Part shown: positions 11,705 through 22,540 of the stretch, one piece after another
Layout of the letters: each line of letters opens with the position of its first letter
Position numbering within the stretch: the stretch's first letter is position 1
Assembly (NCBI GenBank): GCA_029215795.1
Contig: JARDYH010000003.1
Location: forward strand, 67,774,109-67,838,108
Direction: 5' to 3'
Origin: Anniella stebbinsi
Lineage: Eukaryota; Chordata; Lepidosauria; Squamata; Anniellidae
Length of the DNA stretch: 64,000 nucleotides
Notes under the pieces: model-generated
What the model was told of the DNA's origin: nothing
Database searches by the model: none
Seen by the model: only the letters and a program-made list of their open reading frames with translations
Translations under genes and position numbers: made by a program

Positions 11705-12231
11705 TAGAGCTTGTGCTCCGCTCCAAAATTTCAAAGTTTCGACAGAGCTCCGTCAAAGCTTCGAGTTTACGGAGAGGAGCGGGGACAGTTTAAAAACCAT
11801 TTAATATTCGCAGAGCGGAGAGGAGCCCCGTTGGACCTTCAATCCATTTTCGGATAACCGCTCCATTATAGTCTATGGAAATTTTTGTTAATTTCCTTTG
11901 ACTGAAATGGAGCAGTTATTCCAACTTTAACTATTCCTAACAATCTAGGGATGAACAGATCTGCTTTGAATTTGGCATAGCTAAAACCCTACTTAAGAGC
12001 TATCATGGTGCCAAGGTTCATCTCTTTATCTTTAAAAATAATGGAGCAATAAACATTTTTGTTAATTTCCTTAGACTATAATGGAGTGGTTATCCAAAAA
12101 TGGATTGAAGCTCCAACAAAGCTTCAATGAAGTGGAGCAGCAGAGCTGTTTTGATATTCAAAGTGGAGCAGCCCCTTAATAAAGTCTGCTTCAAATTTTG
12201 AAGCAAAGCAGAGCAGCTCTGCACAGCCCTA
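11705..12231. mobile_element. hAT-like MITE with long inverted repeats
   Basis: The termini are 'tagagcttgtgc' and, inverted, 'tagggctgtgca', the same TAG..TGTGC pattern as the element at 21886-22554. The flanks 'agaagtag' (11697-11704) and 'aaaattag' (12232-12239) agree at 6 of 8 bases, the 8-bp duplication size of hAT transposons. Long subterminal inverted repeats are visible: 'tcaatccattttcggataac' near 11848-11867 is mirrored near 12090-12110. There is no transposase coding, so it is a non-autonomous element. Superfamily is inferred from TSD length and ends. Confidence 0.65.
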
Positions 12232-12239
12232 AAAATTAG

Positions 12240-12474
12240 CCCTAGGCAGCTGCATGTCTAAGCAAAAGAACTGATGGGAGGACGGAGAGAAAAGGGGGGT
12301 GGGGGGGAAAGGCAGCTGATCCATTTCCCTTCCTGCCATTTGCCCACTCAAATTTGTCTCTCCCCACCCAACCCTCACTACTGGACTACTAATAATATAC
12401 AGTGGCGCACAGGGAAAAGTAACTTGATGGGTTGGAAATGTTTGAGTGGACAAAGAGCAGGAAGACTGGAAGTT
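12240..12474. other. Short non-coding spacer with G-rich tract
   Basis: A G-rich run lies around 12290-12310. No other feature is seen between the hAT-like MITE and the CR1 element. Confidence 0.6.
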
Positions 12475-13963
12475 CATAGAATCATAGAATAGTAGAGTTG
12501 GAAGGGGCCTACAAGGCCTTCAAGTCCAACCCCCTGCTCAATGCAGGAATCCACCTAAAAGCATGCCGGACAGATGGCTGTCCAGCTGCCTCTTGAAGGC
12601 CTCTAGTGTGGGAGAGCCCATGACCTTCCAAGGTAATTGGTTCCATTGTCGTACTGCTCTAACAGTCAGGAAGTTTTTCCTGATGTCCAGCTGGAATCTG
12701 GCTTCCTGTAACTTGAGCCCATTATTCTGTGTCCTGCACTCTGGGATGATCAAGAAGAGATCCTGCCCCTCCTCTGTGTGACAATCTTTCAAGTATTTGA
12801 AGAGTGCTATCATGTCTCCCCTCAATCTTCTCTTCTCCAGGCTAAACATGCCCAGTTCTTTCAGTCTCTCCTCATAGGGCTTTGTTTCCAGGTCCCTGAT
12901 CATCCTTGTTGCCCTCCTCTGCACACGCTCCAGCTTGTCTGCATCCTCCTTGAATTGTGGTGCCCAGAACTGGACACAATACTCAAGATGGGGCCTAACC
13001 AGTGCCGAACAGAGGGGAACCAGAACCTCACGTGATTTGGAAGCTATACTCCTATTACTGCAGCCCAAAATAGCATTTGCTTTTTTTGCAGTCACATCAT
13101 ACTGTTGGCTCATATTGAGCTTCTAATCTACAACAATTTCAAGATCCTTCTCGCTCGCCGTATTGCTGAGCCAAGTATCCCCCATCTTGTAACTGTGCAT
13201 TTGGTTTCTTTTTCCTAGGTGTAGAACTTGGCATTTATCCCTATTAAATTTCATCCTGTTGTTTTCAGCCCAGTGCTCCAGTCTATCAAGATCACTTTGA
13301 AGTTTGTTTCTGTCTTCCAGGGTATTAGCAATCCCACCCAATTTTGTGTCATCTGCAAATTTGATAAGCATTCCCTGCACCTCCTCGTCCAAATAATTAA
13401 TTAAAATGTTGAAGAGCACTGGGCCCAGGACTGAGCCCTGCAATACCCCACTTGTTACCTTCCCCCAGTGTGAAAAGGTACCATCGATAAGCACTCTTTG
13501 AGTTCGATTCTGTAGTCAACTGTGGATCCACCTAATAGTTGTTTTATCTAGCTCACTTTTCACTATTTTGTGAATCAGAATGTCATGGGGCATTTTGTCA
13601 AAAGCTTTGCTGAAGTCAAGATATACTATGTCCACAGCATTTCCACAGTCCACAAGGGAGATTACCCGATCAAAAAATGAGATCAGATTAGTCTGTCAGG
13701 ATTTGTTCTTGACAAATCCATGCTGGCTTCTAGTAATCACTGCATTGTTTTCAAGGTACTTACATATTGATATCTTGATAATCTGCTCCAAAATTTCCCC
13801 AGAGATGGATGTCAGACTGACCGATCTGTAGTTCCCAGGTTCCTCCTTTTTGCCCTTTTTGAAGATAGGGACAACATTAGCCCTCCTCCAGTCGTCCGGC
13901 ACTTCATTCATTTTGCATGATTTTGCATGATTTTGAGTACAGTCACCATGATGACATCCCACT
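12475..13963 (-). mobile_element. 5'-truncated CR1 LINE
   Basis: The left end carries two copies of the 8-mer 'catagaat' (12475-12490), which on the minus strand is the ATTCTATG repeat ending CR1 elements, next to the CR1 3' UTR signature 'agagttggaaggggcc'. Reading leftward from 13962 the minus strand encodes successive pieces of CR1 ORF2. The right edge is an abrupt 5' truncation, the usual outcome of LINE integration. It meets the 3' end of a different LINE that runs on the plus strand. Confidence 0.9.
12538..13962 (-). pseudogene. CR1 ORF2 remnant (reverse transcriptase to C-terminus)
   Basis: Three minus-strand blocks are in the correct order. 13696-13962 encodes 'VPDDWRRANVVPIFKKGKKE', the entry to the RT domain. 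13123-13494 has 'LQGSVLGPVLFNILIN' and the catalytic 'FADDTKLGG' with both aspartates. 12538-13113 is a 191-codon C-terminal block with 'RPHLEYCVQFWAPQFKEDAD', 'RVQRRATRMI' and a terminal '...GGFLH' before the stop. Stops and frame breaks lie between blocks (for example near 13115 and 13500-13690), and the endonuclease domain is missing, so no functional protein can be made. Intact CR1 ORF2 would combine an APE-type endonuclease and RT. Confidence 0.9.
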
Positions 13964-13964
13964 T

Positions 13965-14216
13965 ATGGAACTTCATCCCAAGGGAGGTTTTCTGCACCTA
14001 CTCTGCTAACTTTTCGGTGCACGGCAAAGGCTTTTTTTGCTCTCCCATGTTTTTAAAGTTATGAACCTATTTAAATCCTGTATCGTAACCTATTTTAACT
14101 GCTTTATTATGATCGATTTGTTTTCCTTTATTGCACTGATTTTATGGTTTTTTATTTTATTGTGAGCTGCCTTTGGGAGCTATCTGGCTGAAGGGCAGTA
14201 CATGGATATATAAAAT
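13965..14216 (+). mobile_element. LINE 3' end (L2-like), plus strand
   Basis: It begins with the degraded C-terminus of a LINE ORF ('atggaacttcatcccaaggg', the W-N-x-L-P region) and continues through a T-rich 3' UTR. It ends with 'gtgagctgcctttgggagct...ggcagtacatggatatataaaataaaa', the type of tail that ends reptilian L2-like LINEs. It abuts the truncated 5' end of the CR1 element. Confidence 0.65.
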
Positions 14217-14717
14217 AAAAGGAAGCAAACTCTCCTTCCCTCCCATTTTATGCTCTAGATCACAGCTCTTCAAGATGGCTATCTATTTTAAAACAAACCA
14301 TTGGAGAAAAAAAGAGTTGTGCGTCTGTGTATAAAATCTGCTTTGGCCTTTTGGAAGATGGTTGGTGTAGCAGAAAGAGTTAACTTATCTCCATCTGTCC
14401 TTTGTTTGGTGTTAGTTGTAGCAAAGAACATGTTGAGTTAGACCTGACCCAGCACTCTTAATAATACAGTTGGACTGGATAGCCCCTATGATATTTTAGA
14501 ATGGTGTACAAAAGGAATGCCTACACCTCACACAAATACTTACAGCATTTCTTTAATTTTAGCCAGATTTGAATTCACATCCATCTTGTCAAGGTTTATG
14601 TCCAGACACATGCATTCTCTTTGTTTTTCAGTTGGCTATGGCCAACAAGAACTCATTCCACAATGAACCAGTTAGAATCAAAAGCACCACCACACTGAGG
14701 GCCATTTGTTAAAGCAC
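14217..14717. other. Non-coding stretch, nothing recognised
   Basis: Anonymous sequence between a LINE tail and a MITE. No open frame of note. Confidence 0.6.
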
Positions 14718-14720
14718 ACA

Positions 14721-14945
14721 GGCTGAATTCGGACAACACAATAAGCAACGGGGGAGGGGGGGCAATCGTCAGTTGTATTGACTATCATGTCGTCCGAATG
14801 CTGCCATAGTCAACTCAGCGCTGATCCTAATCCACACCACAGTTGATTATTTATTACCATGTTGAGTGGGGAGTACCCCCTAGATGAACAACTGAAAAGT
14901 TGATTATTACCCCACCATTGACTCTCGTGTTGTCCGAATTCAGCC
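14721..14945. mobile_element. MITE, family A copy 1
   Basis: The terminal inverted repeats are 'ggctgaattcggacaacac' on the left and its near-exact complement 'gtgttgtccgaattcagcc' on the right. A third inverted-type copy of 'gtcgtccgaat' lies inside (about 14790-14800). The element has GG...CC ends and 3-bp flanks aca/ata. It has the same order of internal blocks as the copy at 15196-15408 ('gattatttattaccatgttg', 'ggggagtaccccctag'). No coding. A PIF/Harbinger-like origin is possible from the 3-bp TSD. Confidence 0.8.
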
Positions 14946-15195
14946 ATAGTGGACCTTTGCCTGTAACCTATACTGAAAAATACATCTCTAACCTCATTTT
15001 TTTTAAATTACCAAGTACCTCGAAAGTGGTATTCACTTTGGAGGTATTGCAAATCGCTTTCCCCAGTCAATAACCCAGCGAGCCAAGTCACTGGAATTTC
15101 CATTTTGCAGCTAGGGAAATAAAGTTCTGAGGAATTAAAAAAAAACTCGTTAAATCCTGTAGAGAAGTCTAACAATATAGTTGCAAGAATACAGT

Positions 15196-15408
15196 GGCTC
15201 AATTCGGACGACACAATAAACAACTGGTGTGGGGGAAACAATCGTCAGTTGTTTTGACTATTGTGTATTCCGAATGCTGCCATAGTCAACTAATCCACAC
15301 CACAGTCGATTATTTATTACCATGTTGTGTGGGGAGTACCCCCTAGTTGAACAACTATAAAGTTGATTATTACCCCACCATTGACCGTCGTGTCGTCCGA
15401 ATTGAGCC
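15196..15408. mobile_element. MITE, family A copy 2
   Basis: Direct-orientation relative of the element 250 bp upstream. Its terminal inverted repeats are 'ggctcaattcggacgacac' and the complement of 'gtgtcgtccgaattgagcc', which match perfectly. The 3-bp flanks are identical ('agt' at 15193-15195 and 15409-15411). It lacks about a dozen bases in the middle relative to copy 1. Non-autonomous; the transposase source is unknown. Confidence 0.85.
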
Positions 15409-15411
15409 AGT

Positions 15412-15785
15412 GACTGCAAATAGTCATTCCAGACTTATCCAAGGAGGTAATTCTAATTTTTACTCAGTATAAATGTAGCCAGTACAATGGGCAGCTCATA
15501 ACTAAACAGATGTAGCTTGCTTTCCTTCAAGAATGATGCAAAGGAAATGTGGTAATTTGAATACTGACCATGTTTCCAATCTGGAACAGATAACATAAAT
15601 ATTTTATCTATTGACTAAATCTTTATGCTTATTTTCAGCAGTCCAGCTCATAATGTTTTATTTCACCTGTTTGTGACAGATACCATTACTACCCTTATAA
15701 AACCATTCATTTCCCATCTCACTAAAGCTGCTATTGAATTTCCTGCCACTTAGTAGCCAAACCTCCTACACAAACAATACACACT
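15412..15785. other. Non-coding stretch, nothing recognised
   Basis: Anonymous AT-rich sequence between the second family A MITE and a possible LINE fragment. Confidence 0.6.
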
Positions 15786-16430
15786 ACAAGAAAAATGTAC
15801 AAGTTTACAGAATGTATACAGCAGATCAGGAAACATACCAAGTCCAAGAGTACAGTAGAGTGGTTAATGAGAAGAGACAAGGAAGCTAGTAGTGGCAAGA
15901 AGGCTTCCTTCAGAAAATGGATGTCTTCCCCAAATAAGAACAAAAAGGAGCAACAGAAATGTAGCAGACAAGAAGGAATGCCTCCCCCACAAAAGACCAA
16001 CAATAAAGAAAAATATTTTAATACAGAAGTAGGAAATGGACAATTGATGACAAGGGAGCTGAAGATGTGCTAAAGGAAGATAAGTTGATTGTAGAGAAAC
16101 TGAGTGAATCCTTTTCACCTATCTTCACTGGAAAAATTAAGGGCAGATACTTATGCCTGAACTGACATTTTCAAAAAGGGAGTCTGAAAAACTGAGGTAA
16201 CAACTGGTGACAAGAGATGAAGTCCTAGGCCATACTGCCAAATTAAAAATCAGTGAATTATCAGATCCACCTGAGAGTTTGAAAAGAGCTCAAATGTGAA
16301 ATTATTGAACTTCTGAGAAAAAAGTATGTATTATATCCCTACAACTGGCATCCATATCTGAGGACTGGGAAGTGGCCAATCCCCTCCAGGACTTCAAATT
16401 GTAGCTTCCCCAAAGGCTAGCACACCAATC
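15786..16430 (+). pseudogene. Possible CR1-like LINE ORF2 fragment (linker before RT)
   Basis: A plus-strand frame beginning at 15795 runs 92 codons and is very lysine- and serine-rich ('GKKASFRKWMSSPNKNKKE', then 'EVGNGQLMTREL'). Later frames give 'VEKLSESFSPIFTGKIKG' and 'LKCEIIELLRK'. This resembles the linker between endonuclease and RT in CR1/L3-type ORF2 proteins ('...ARDAKKNKKGFYKYI...', '...KAEVLNAFFASVF...'). The resemblance is loose and the frames are broken. It could instead be an unrelated ORF. Confidence 0.4.
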
Positions 16431-17084
16431 CTTTCCACCTGCCCTAATAATTCCCATCACAATCACCCCAATCTCTTGGAATAAACAGTTAGTCCTGCCA
16501 TCTCTCAATTCACACTTTAATGTCTAAAAATCCCCCGTAAAACAGCAAAGATTGTGCTGATGACCTCTCTGCTTCTCCTAATCTCCCCTCTAGTTACAAC
16601 CCAGCATGGAGAAATGCTGAAAACACGTAGCTGTGGTCAGACACCATCTGCTAGACATTACCTTTAAAAGCTTCTTACGCTGTGAATTGGTCCAAAACAA
16701 ATGCAACCGTCATCCTAGAGAGGAAGTGCTAGAACAAACATACTTGGGCCAACACACAGGAAAAGAGGCTCTTAAATGTCATGTGTTCAACGTGGAGTTC
16801 CAACACAGCTGGGGGCCATATTTGTTCCTTATTCAATAACCTAGGTTCACACAGTTCAACAATTTAAAATAGTAATGGTACATTCCTATACATATTTAGC
16901 ATGGCTGGCTGAGGAACACTGGGAGTTGTAAGATTTTTTCCGTCTAAACATTCATAGGATTGTGCCCTTATAAACATAAAATCCAACATGGAAGCTAGAA
17001 CCAAAATAAAGAAAATGCACATACCACTGACAATCAGGTAACCTAGTCATATTACTGTTTTTAAATAGTAATATGGGAGCAGCA
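16431..17084. other. Non-coding stretch with small MITE scraps
   Basis: No gene. 'catggctggctgaggaacactgggagttgta' (about 16901-16931) looks like half of the palindromic 'ctacaactcccat' MITE, and 'cataggattgtgccc' (about 16952-16966) resembles the end of another short repeat. Confidence 0.4.
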
Positions 17085-20000
17085 CCAAGGAACAACTAGC
17101 AGTGTGGGGCTGCCTGACTGGGCCACAAGAAACACCAAGCCCTCTGCCTCAACCTGTGGCTTACCTGCTGGCAAGAGTGCCTTCTTGCCTTCCAAGCTCT
17201 GCTTGCTGGCCTGCCTGCCTGCTTAGCTGGACTGTTTTAATCTGCAGCTTGCCATTGTCAGGTGCTCTTGGAGAGACTATCAACACCTGCGGGGGAGGAG
17301 AATGAGAGTGGTTTGTCCAGGACGCCACCTCCACCCCACTCCTCCAAGACGTTCAAGGGCAGCTGGGTGCCCAGCTGAGCCTCATGTGTAAGGGAAAAGG
17401 AGCGGCAATATGTGTCATTCAGGGCAGAGGGAGATATGGCGATGGCAAGATGAAGTGCCATTACCTTCCAGTCGCCCTGCTACCCCGAGGACCTTGGAGA
17501 ATGAACCAGGCCACCCACAGAACCTCTCCTTGCTCTTATGCAATGCCAGGTTGGTTAAAAACAAAACGGATATCATCTATGACCTCCTTACAGATGAGGA
17601 TGCTGGCATGCTTCACAGAGACCTGGCTGGGAGATGACAGTGGCCTGGCATGCGGCCAGGCGCTCTCAGCTGGGTATTGTGTTAGAGAGCAGGTAAGGGA
17701 AAGTGGGCGGGGGGTGGAGTAGCTGTGGTCTACAAAGGCAATCTTACCCTGCCCAGACTTCCTGTCCAGGAATTTAATCACATTGAGTGTGTGTACCTGA
17801 GCCTGAAGACCAGGGATAGACGAGGGATTCTGTTAGTGTACTGGCCACCCTGCTGCATATCAGACTCCCTGGCTGAGCTCACGGAAATGGTCTCGGAGCT
17901 GGTGTTGGAGTAGCCCAGGCTTTTGGCCCTGGGTGAATACAACATCTCTTCAACAGTTTGTCAGGTACAGCCTGGGAGTTCATGACATCCATGATGAACA
18001 TGGGCCTATCCCAATTGGACTCTGGACCCACCATTCAGCATGTCATATCCTCAATGCTGTTTTCAGTTCCGAACAGATGGATCTGTGGGCGGAGGTGATA
18101 AATACCTCTGCGTTGTCATGGACAGATCATTTTCTGGTCAGGGTTAGTATCACAGCTACTATTCGCCCCTGCAGGGGTGGCAGGCCTATTAAGATAGTCC
18201 ACCCATGTAGGATGATGGATCCTCTTGGATTCCAGAAAGCCTTAGAGGCTGTTATGGCTGGTATCATTGACGATCCTGTAGAAGCCCTGGTCAATCGATG
18301 GAATCAAGATCTAACTAGGGCTATCGACACGATCGCTCCCAAACATCCTCTCCGACCCGCTTCTAACCAGGCACCCTGGTACACAGAAGATCTCAGGGAG
18401 TTGAAGCGGGAAGGACAATGACTGGAGCACTGATGGTGGAAAACTCGACTTGTATCCAACAACACACAAAATAGAGAACATCTTTGTTCCTATGGTGTGG
18501 CAACATGTGCAGCGAAGAAAGCTTTCTTCTCTGCATGTATTGCGTCGCAAGTTCACATCCAGCAGGACTGTTCAGGGTGGTGAGGGGTCTAACATAGACC
18601 CCTTCCCCATGAACCTGATCTTAGAGCCTTCGGTAGTTCACTGTGATGCCTTTAACAATAATTTCACGGATAAAATCTCTCAGATAAGAGTCGACTTAGA
18701 TGCCGTCATTATAACAGAAGCTGACAATGGAGTGTCCAGCAACTCCGGAAGTAGAATTACACTGGATCAGTTTCAGTTGGTGAGTACCGAGGATGTGGAC
18801 AAGCTGCTTAGACAAGTGAGGATGACAACTTGCCCTCTCGATCCCTGTCCTTCTTGGCTGATCACCCAGGGAGCAGTTGAAATTAGATTATATCTACAAC
18901 ATATTATTAATGCATCTCTCAAGGAGGGGAGTTTTCCAACATGTTTAAAAGAAGCAGTAGTATGGCCACTTCTAAAAAAAAACCCTCCTTAGACCCCTGG
19001 ACCTTAATAACTACAGACCAGTATCAACCTTCCATTTTTGGGCAAGGTGATCGAGAGGGCAGTTGCCTTCCAACTCCAAGCAGTTTTGGATGATACAGGT
19101 TTTCTAGACCTATTTCAAACCAGCTTCAGAGCAGGATATGGAGTTGAGACTGCTATGGTCGCCTTAGTGGATGATCTACACCTGAGTATTGACAGGGGGA
19201 GTGTATCCCTGTTGGTACTTCTGGATCTCTCAGTGGCTTTCGATACCATCGATCATGGTATCCTTCTGGAATGCCTGAGCGGATTGGGAGTTAGGGGCAC
19301 TGTGCTTCAGTGGTTCCAGTCCTACCTCTTGGGCAGGTTCCAGATGGTGATCCTTGGGGATAGTTGCTCCTCAAAGATAGAGCTGTTGTATGGTGTACCA
19401 CAAGGCACCATCCTATCCCCAATGCTGTTTAACATCTACATGAAACCGCTAGGAGAGATCATCCGGAGGCATGGAGCAGGGTGCTATCAGTATGCTGATG
19501 ACACTCAAATATATTTCTCTATGTCTTTGACAACAACATCAGTTAAGGATAGTGTGTCTCCTATGAATGAATGCTTGGAGGAGGTAATGGGTTGGATGAG
19601 GAAAAACAAATTGAAGCTGAATCCAGATAAGACGGAGGTGCTTACTGTCAAAGGTCCCAACCTACATTTGGAGGTGTGTCAACCAGTTCTGGATTGGGTT
19701 ACACTCCCCCTGAAAGACTGTGTTTGCAGCTTGGGGGTGCTCCTGGATCCGTCGCTCCAAATGACAGCTCAGATAGATGTGACAGCCAGGAATGCCTACT
19801 ATCAGCTTCATCTGACACGCCAGCTGTGCCCCTTCCTAGAGTCAGAAGACCTAAAGATGGTAGTGCACATGCTGTAACTTCGAGGCTCAACTTCTGCAAT
19901 GTGCAGTACACAGGGCTACCTTTGTGCCAAGTTCAGAAACTTCAGCTAGTTCAAAATATGGCAGCCAGGTTGGTCACCGGTACACCTAGGTGTGACCATA

Positions 20001-20474
20001 TTTCACCAGCTTTAAAATCACTCTGGCTTCCAATCGGTTTCCAGGTGAAGTATAAAGTGTTGGTTATCACCTTTAAAGCCCTACATGGTTTGGGTCCAAG
20101 TTACCTGCGGGATCGCCTTCTCCTGTACAATCCACCCTGCACACTCAGGTCCTCTGGGAAGAATTAACTCCAGTCAGCAGAAACTAGGCTGACAACCATT
20201 ACCCAGAGGATCTTCTCTTCTGCTGCTCCCAGGCTGTGGAATGGCCTGCCGTGAGAGGTACGTCAACTTAACAGTCTCCCAGAATTTAAGAAAGCCATAA
20301 AAACGGATACCTTCTGGCAGGCCTACCCAGTTGAATTTTAAGAGGCCTTTCAAAAATGTATTAGTTTTACATGCTTTTAATTAGTTAAATGTATTTTATG
20401 GTGTTTTGTATTTGTTGTTGTACCCCACCTCGATCCAGAGGGAGAGGCGGGTAAGAAATAAATAAATAAATAAA
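17085..20474 (+). mobile_element. Nearly full-length L2 LINE
   Basis: About 3.4 kb: a GC-rich 5' region (17100-17500), an APE-type endonuclease (17.5-18.4 kb), an RT (18.5-20.2 kb), and a short 3' UTR ending 'ccccacctcgatccagagg...ggcgggtaagaaataaataaat', with the tail at 20455-20474. This architecture is typical of L2 elements. The 5' boundary is approximate because no promoter or TSD could be defined. It is the longest mobile element in the window, and the surrounding LINE pieces are 3' fragments of similar elements. Confidence 0.85.
17525..20165 (+). pseudogene. L2 ORF2 (endonuclease plus reverse transcriptase), broken
   Basis: Endonuclease: 'LLLCNARLVKNKTDIIYDLL' (from about 17527), then after a frameshift 'FTETWLGDDSG' with the metal-binding glutamate, 'VVYKGNLTL', 'NHIECVYLSL', a damaged G-D-F-N motif reading 'LALGEYNI', and 'SWTDHFLVRVS' carrying the catalytic D-H. 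RT: 'VSTFHFWAR/KVIER' at the start, 'LLVLLDLSVAFDTIDHGILL', 'LYGVPQGTILSPMLFNIYMK' and the intact catalytic 'QYADDTQIYFS' (Y-A-D-D codons at 19491-19502). The C-terminus runs in another frame to 20165 ('RLNFCNVQYTGLPLCQVQKL', 'LGPSYLRDRLLLYNPP'). At least five frame breaks or stops (near 17640, 17915, 18420, 18990 and 19870) prevent expression of one protein. An intact copy would nick target DNA and prime reverse transcription there. Confidence 0.9.
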
Positions 20475-21642
20475 ATGAAAATAAAATTCCTCAGTATTTT
20501 TTTCCATTTCCTATGTTTGATTGTAATCAGCAAGGTCAGCCATGAGCTTTCTCTTGTTCACCACACCATCAGAGGAGGAAGTATGAAGAGGCGTTTATGG
20601 GGGCTGCACCAATATTTGGGATTTTCCTTCTTCTGAAGGTTTGACTAAGGCCCAGTTCCAACAATCTTCTTAAGTAAAATGTTCTTACCTGTCATGTGGA
20701 GACCAGGGATGGATCATCTGATATTTTAATATTCTGCAGTTTGCCAGATATTTTTCAGTGATTTATTGCTCAGAAATGATGTTATATTTTTGGCTTGAAA
20801 TTATTATGATCCAACATAGCTTTGGGGGTAAGTATTATTTAATGTATCATATTTGGCATCTCCAATATATTAACATCTTCAAGAGACAGACTTGTTACTC
20901 ATATCTTACCTACAACATTATGGGTTAACTGTCATCTGCTCTTAGAATGCTTCAAATTAGAATAATCATAACATTCAATTATTCAAGAACACAAGAACAT
21001 GTTTGCACTGTCTGATTATACTCTCAAAATACTTATATGGAGAGAGCATTAGACTTTCATTTTTAGATTCCTGCAGTAAAAAACTGTGCAACTTAGCGAA
21101 CCTAAAAAAAAACTACTACACTGAATTTCATTGAGGCTTTGACAGATATTTTGCATGGTTTTCTTATTGTGCATCATTATGATTGGTACACTTACTGTGT
21201 AATATATTCATAACAGTTTTTGGGGAATCTATTACTCCCAGTGAGAGTGTAAAATAGCTAGTGTCAGAGACAGCTGGAATTCATCTTTTAGTGGTAATAA
21301 CCATGGCTGTTTGAGTACCTGACAACCTGAACATTTTCAGCTAGGGGTTATGGTCAGAAATGCATTTTTGTAGATGGCCTGATAAATTGGATCCAAACAA
21401 TGAATAGTTGTAGGAGTTCTGGAAAAAAAATATATTTTAAAAAAAGCATAAAACTAAGAGCATCATATTAAGGTGGTAAGGAATCATTATTGCTCTACTA
21501 ACTCCATAACCATAGTGAGGGTGTGTCAAAAGGTGAATCTCAGGGGAAAGTAAAAGGGAAACAGTCCCAAAATCAAAGGTCAGAATAAACCAGCTAATCT
21601 TAACTACAATGTAAGAGGTAGTAGTATCCTGAATGAGCCAAT
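20475..21642. other. Non-coding stretch, nothing recognised
   Basis: AT-rich anonymous DNA without recognised repeats or coding potential. Confidence 0.6.
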
Positions 21643-21720
21643 GATAACAATGTAAATCAATTATTATTACTATTATTATTATTATTAATAATAATAAATT
21701 GATTGATTTACATTGTTATC
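21643..21720. repeat. Inverted repeat flanking a TTA/AAT microsatellite
   Basis: 'gataacaatgtaaatcaat' (21643-21661) recurs as its exact complement at 21702-21720, with an ATT/AAT simple tract between the arms. The whole 78 bp can fold as a hairpin. The right arm is the 3' tail of the SINE described next, so the left arm is either an inverted duplication of that tail or part of a second inverted SINE end. Confidence 0.85.
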
Positions 21721-21978
21721 CCATATTTCTTCCAAGGAGTTCAAGATGGCTTACAAGGTTCTCTCCTCACAGCAACCCTGTGAGGTAGGGTTAGGCTGAG
21801 AGAGTGGATAGATCTACACCAAGCAGGTTTGAAAATGGTTTGAAAACTGTATATGGAGCGTGTTCTGGGCTCTAACAGTTGTCACTAGGGGTGTGCATCG
21901 GATCGGCGGCGGCGGCGGGCTTGGCGTTTCTTTCCTCATTGTTTCAAAAATACCTTGCCACCACATGCCTGGACCCAG

Positions 21979-22400
21979 CTTTCTGAAATTTTACACACAT
22001 ATCAAGCAAAGTGTTCCCTGTAATGTGCCCATGTTTCCTGTTTGTATCTTTAAAAATAAAAAAATGGGAGGCGTAACTGTATTTACCCCACTATTACCCA
22101 TTTTTCTAAAATTAATTGCCACACAAGGCAAGCACCTATGTTTCTGAAATTTCACACACATAGGTCCCAAGGTACCACCTACAATGTGGCAAAGTTTCAT
22201 GTGTGTAACTTTAAAAATGACAAAGTTATAGGCATTCCTGGGTATTTATAAAAAAATTAATTGCCACAAAATGCATGCACCAATCTTTCTGAAATTTCTC
22301 ACAGATAACTATCCCTATCCATTCTACAATGTGCCCAAGTTTCATCCTTCTAGCTTTAAAAATGAAAAAGTTATAGGCATTTTTGTAAAACAATACTTGG
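21979..22400. repeat. Three imperfect ~150-bp units inside the hAT-like element
   Basis: 'tttctgaaattt' recurs at about 21980, 22140 and 22287. Each time it is followed by 'cacacata'-like text, a 'tacaatgtg..caa/tgtttc' block, and 'tttaaaaatga/aaaa' then 'gttataggcat'-like text. The repeats show the body of the element grew by tandem duplication. Confidence 0.8.
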
Positions 22401-22431
22401 CTATGGGAAAAAGCATTCAAAATGGCGTCCG

Positions 22432-22540
22432 ATCCGGATCGGACATCCGGTCCGATCCGATCCGACCATCCTCCGATCTGATCCGATCCAACCCCCCAGG
22501 TCCGATTCCGATCCGCTATCCGATCCGATCCGGGGGGGTC
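22432..22540. repeat. CCGATC-rich tandem array
   Basis: Consecutive variants of 'ccgatccgat' and 'ggtccgatc' form a degenerate 5- to 10-bp periodic tract within the right end of the hAT-like element. It has a CpG density far above the surroundings. Confidence 0.85.
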
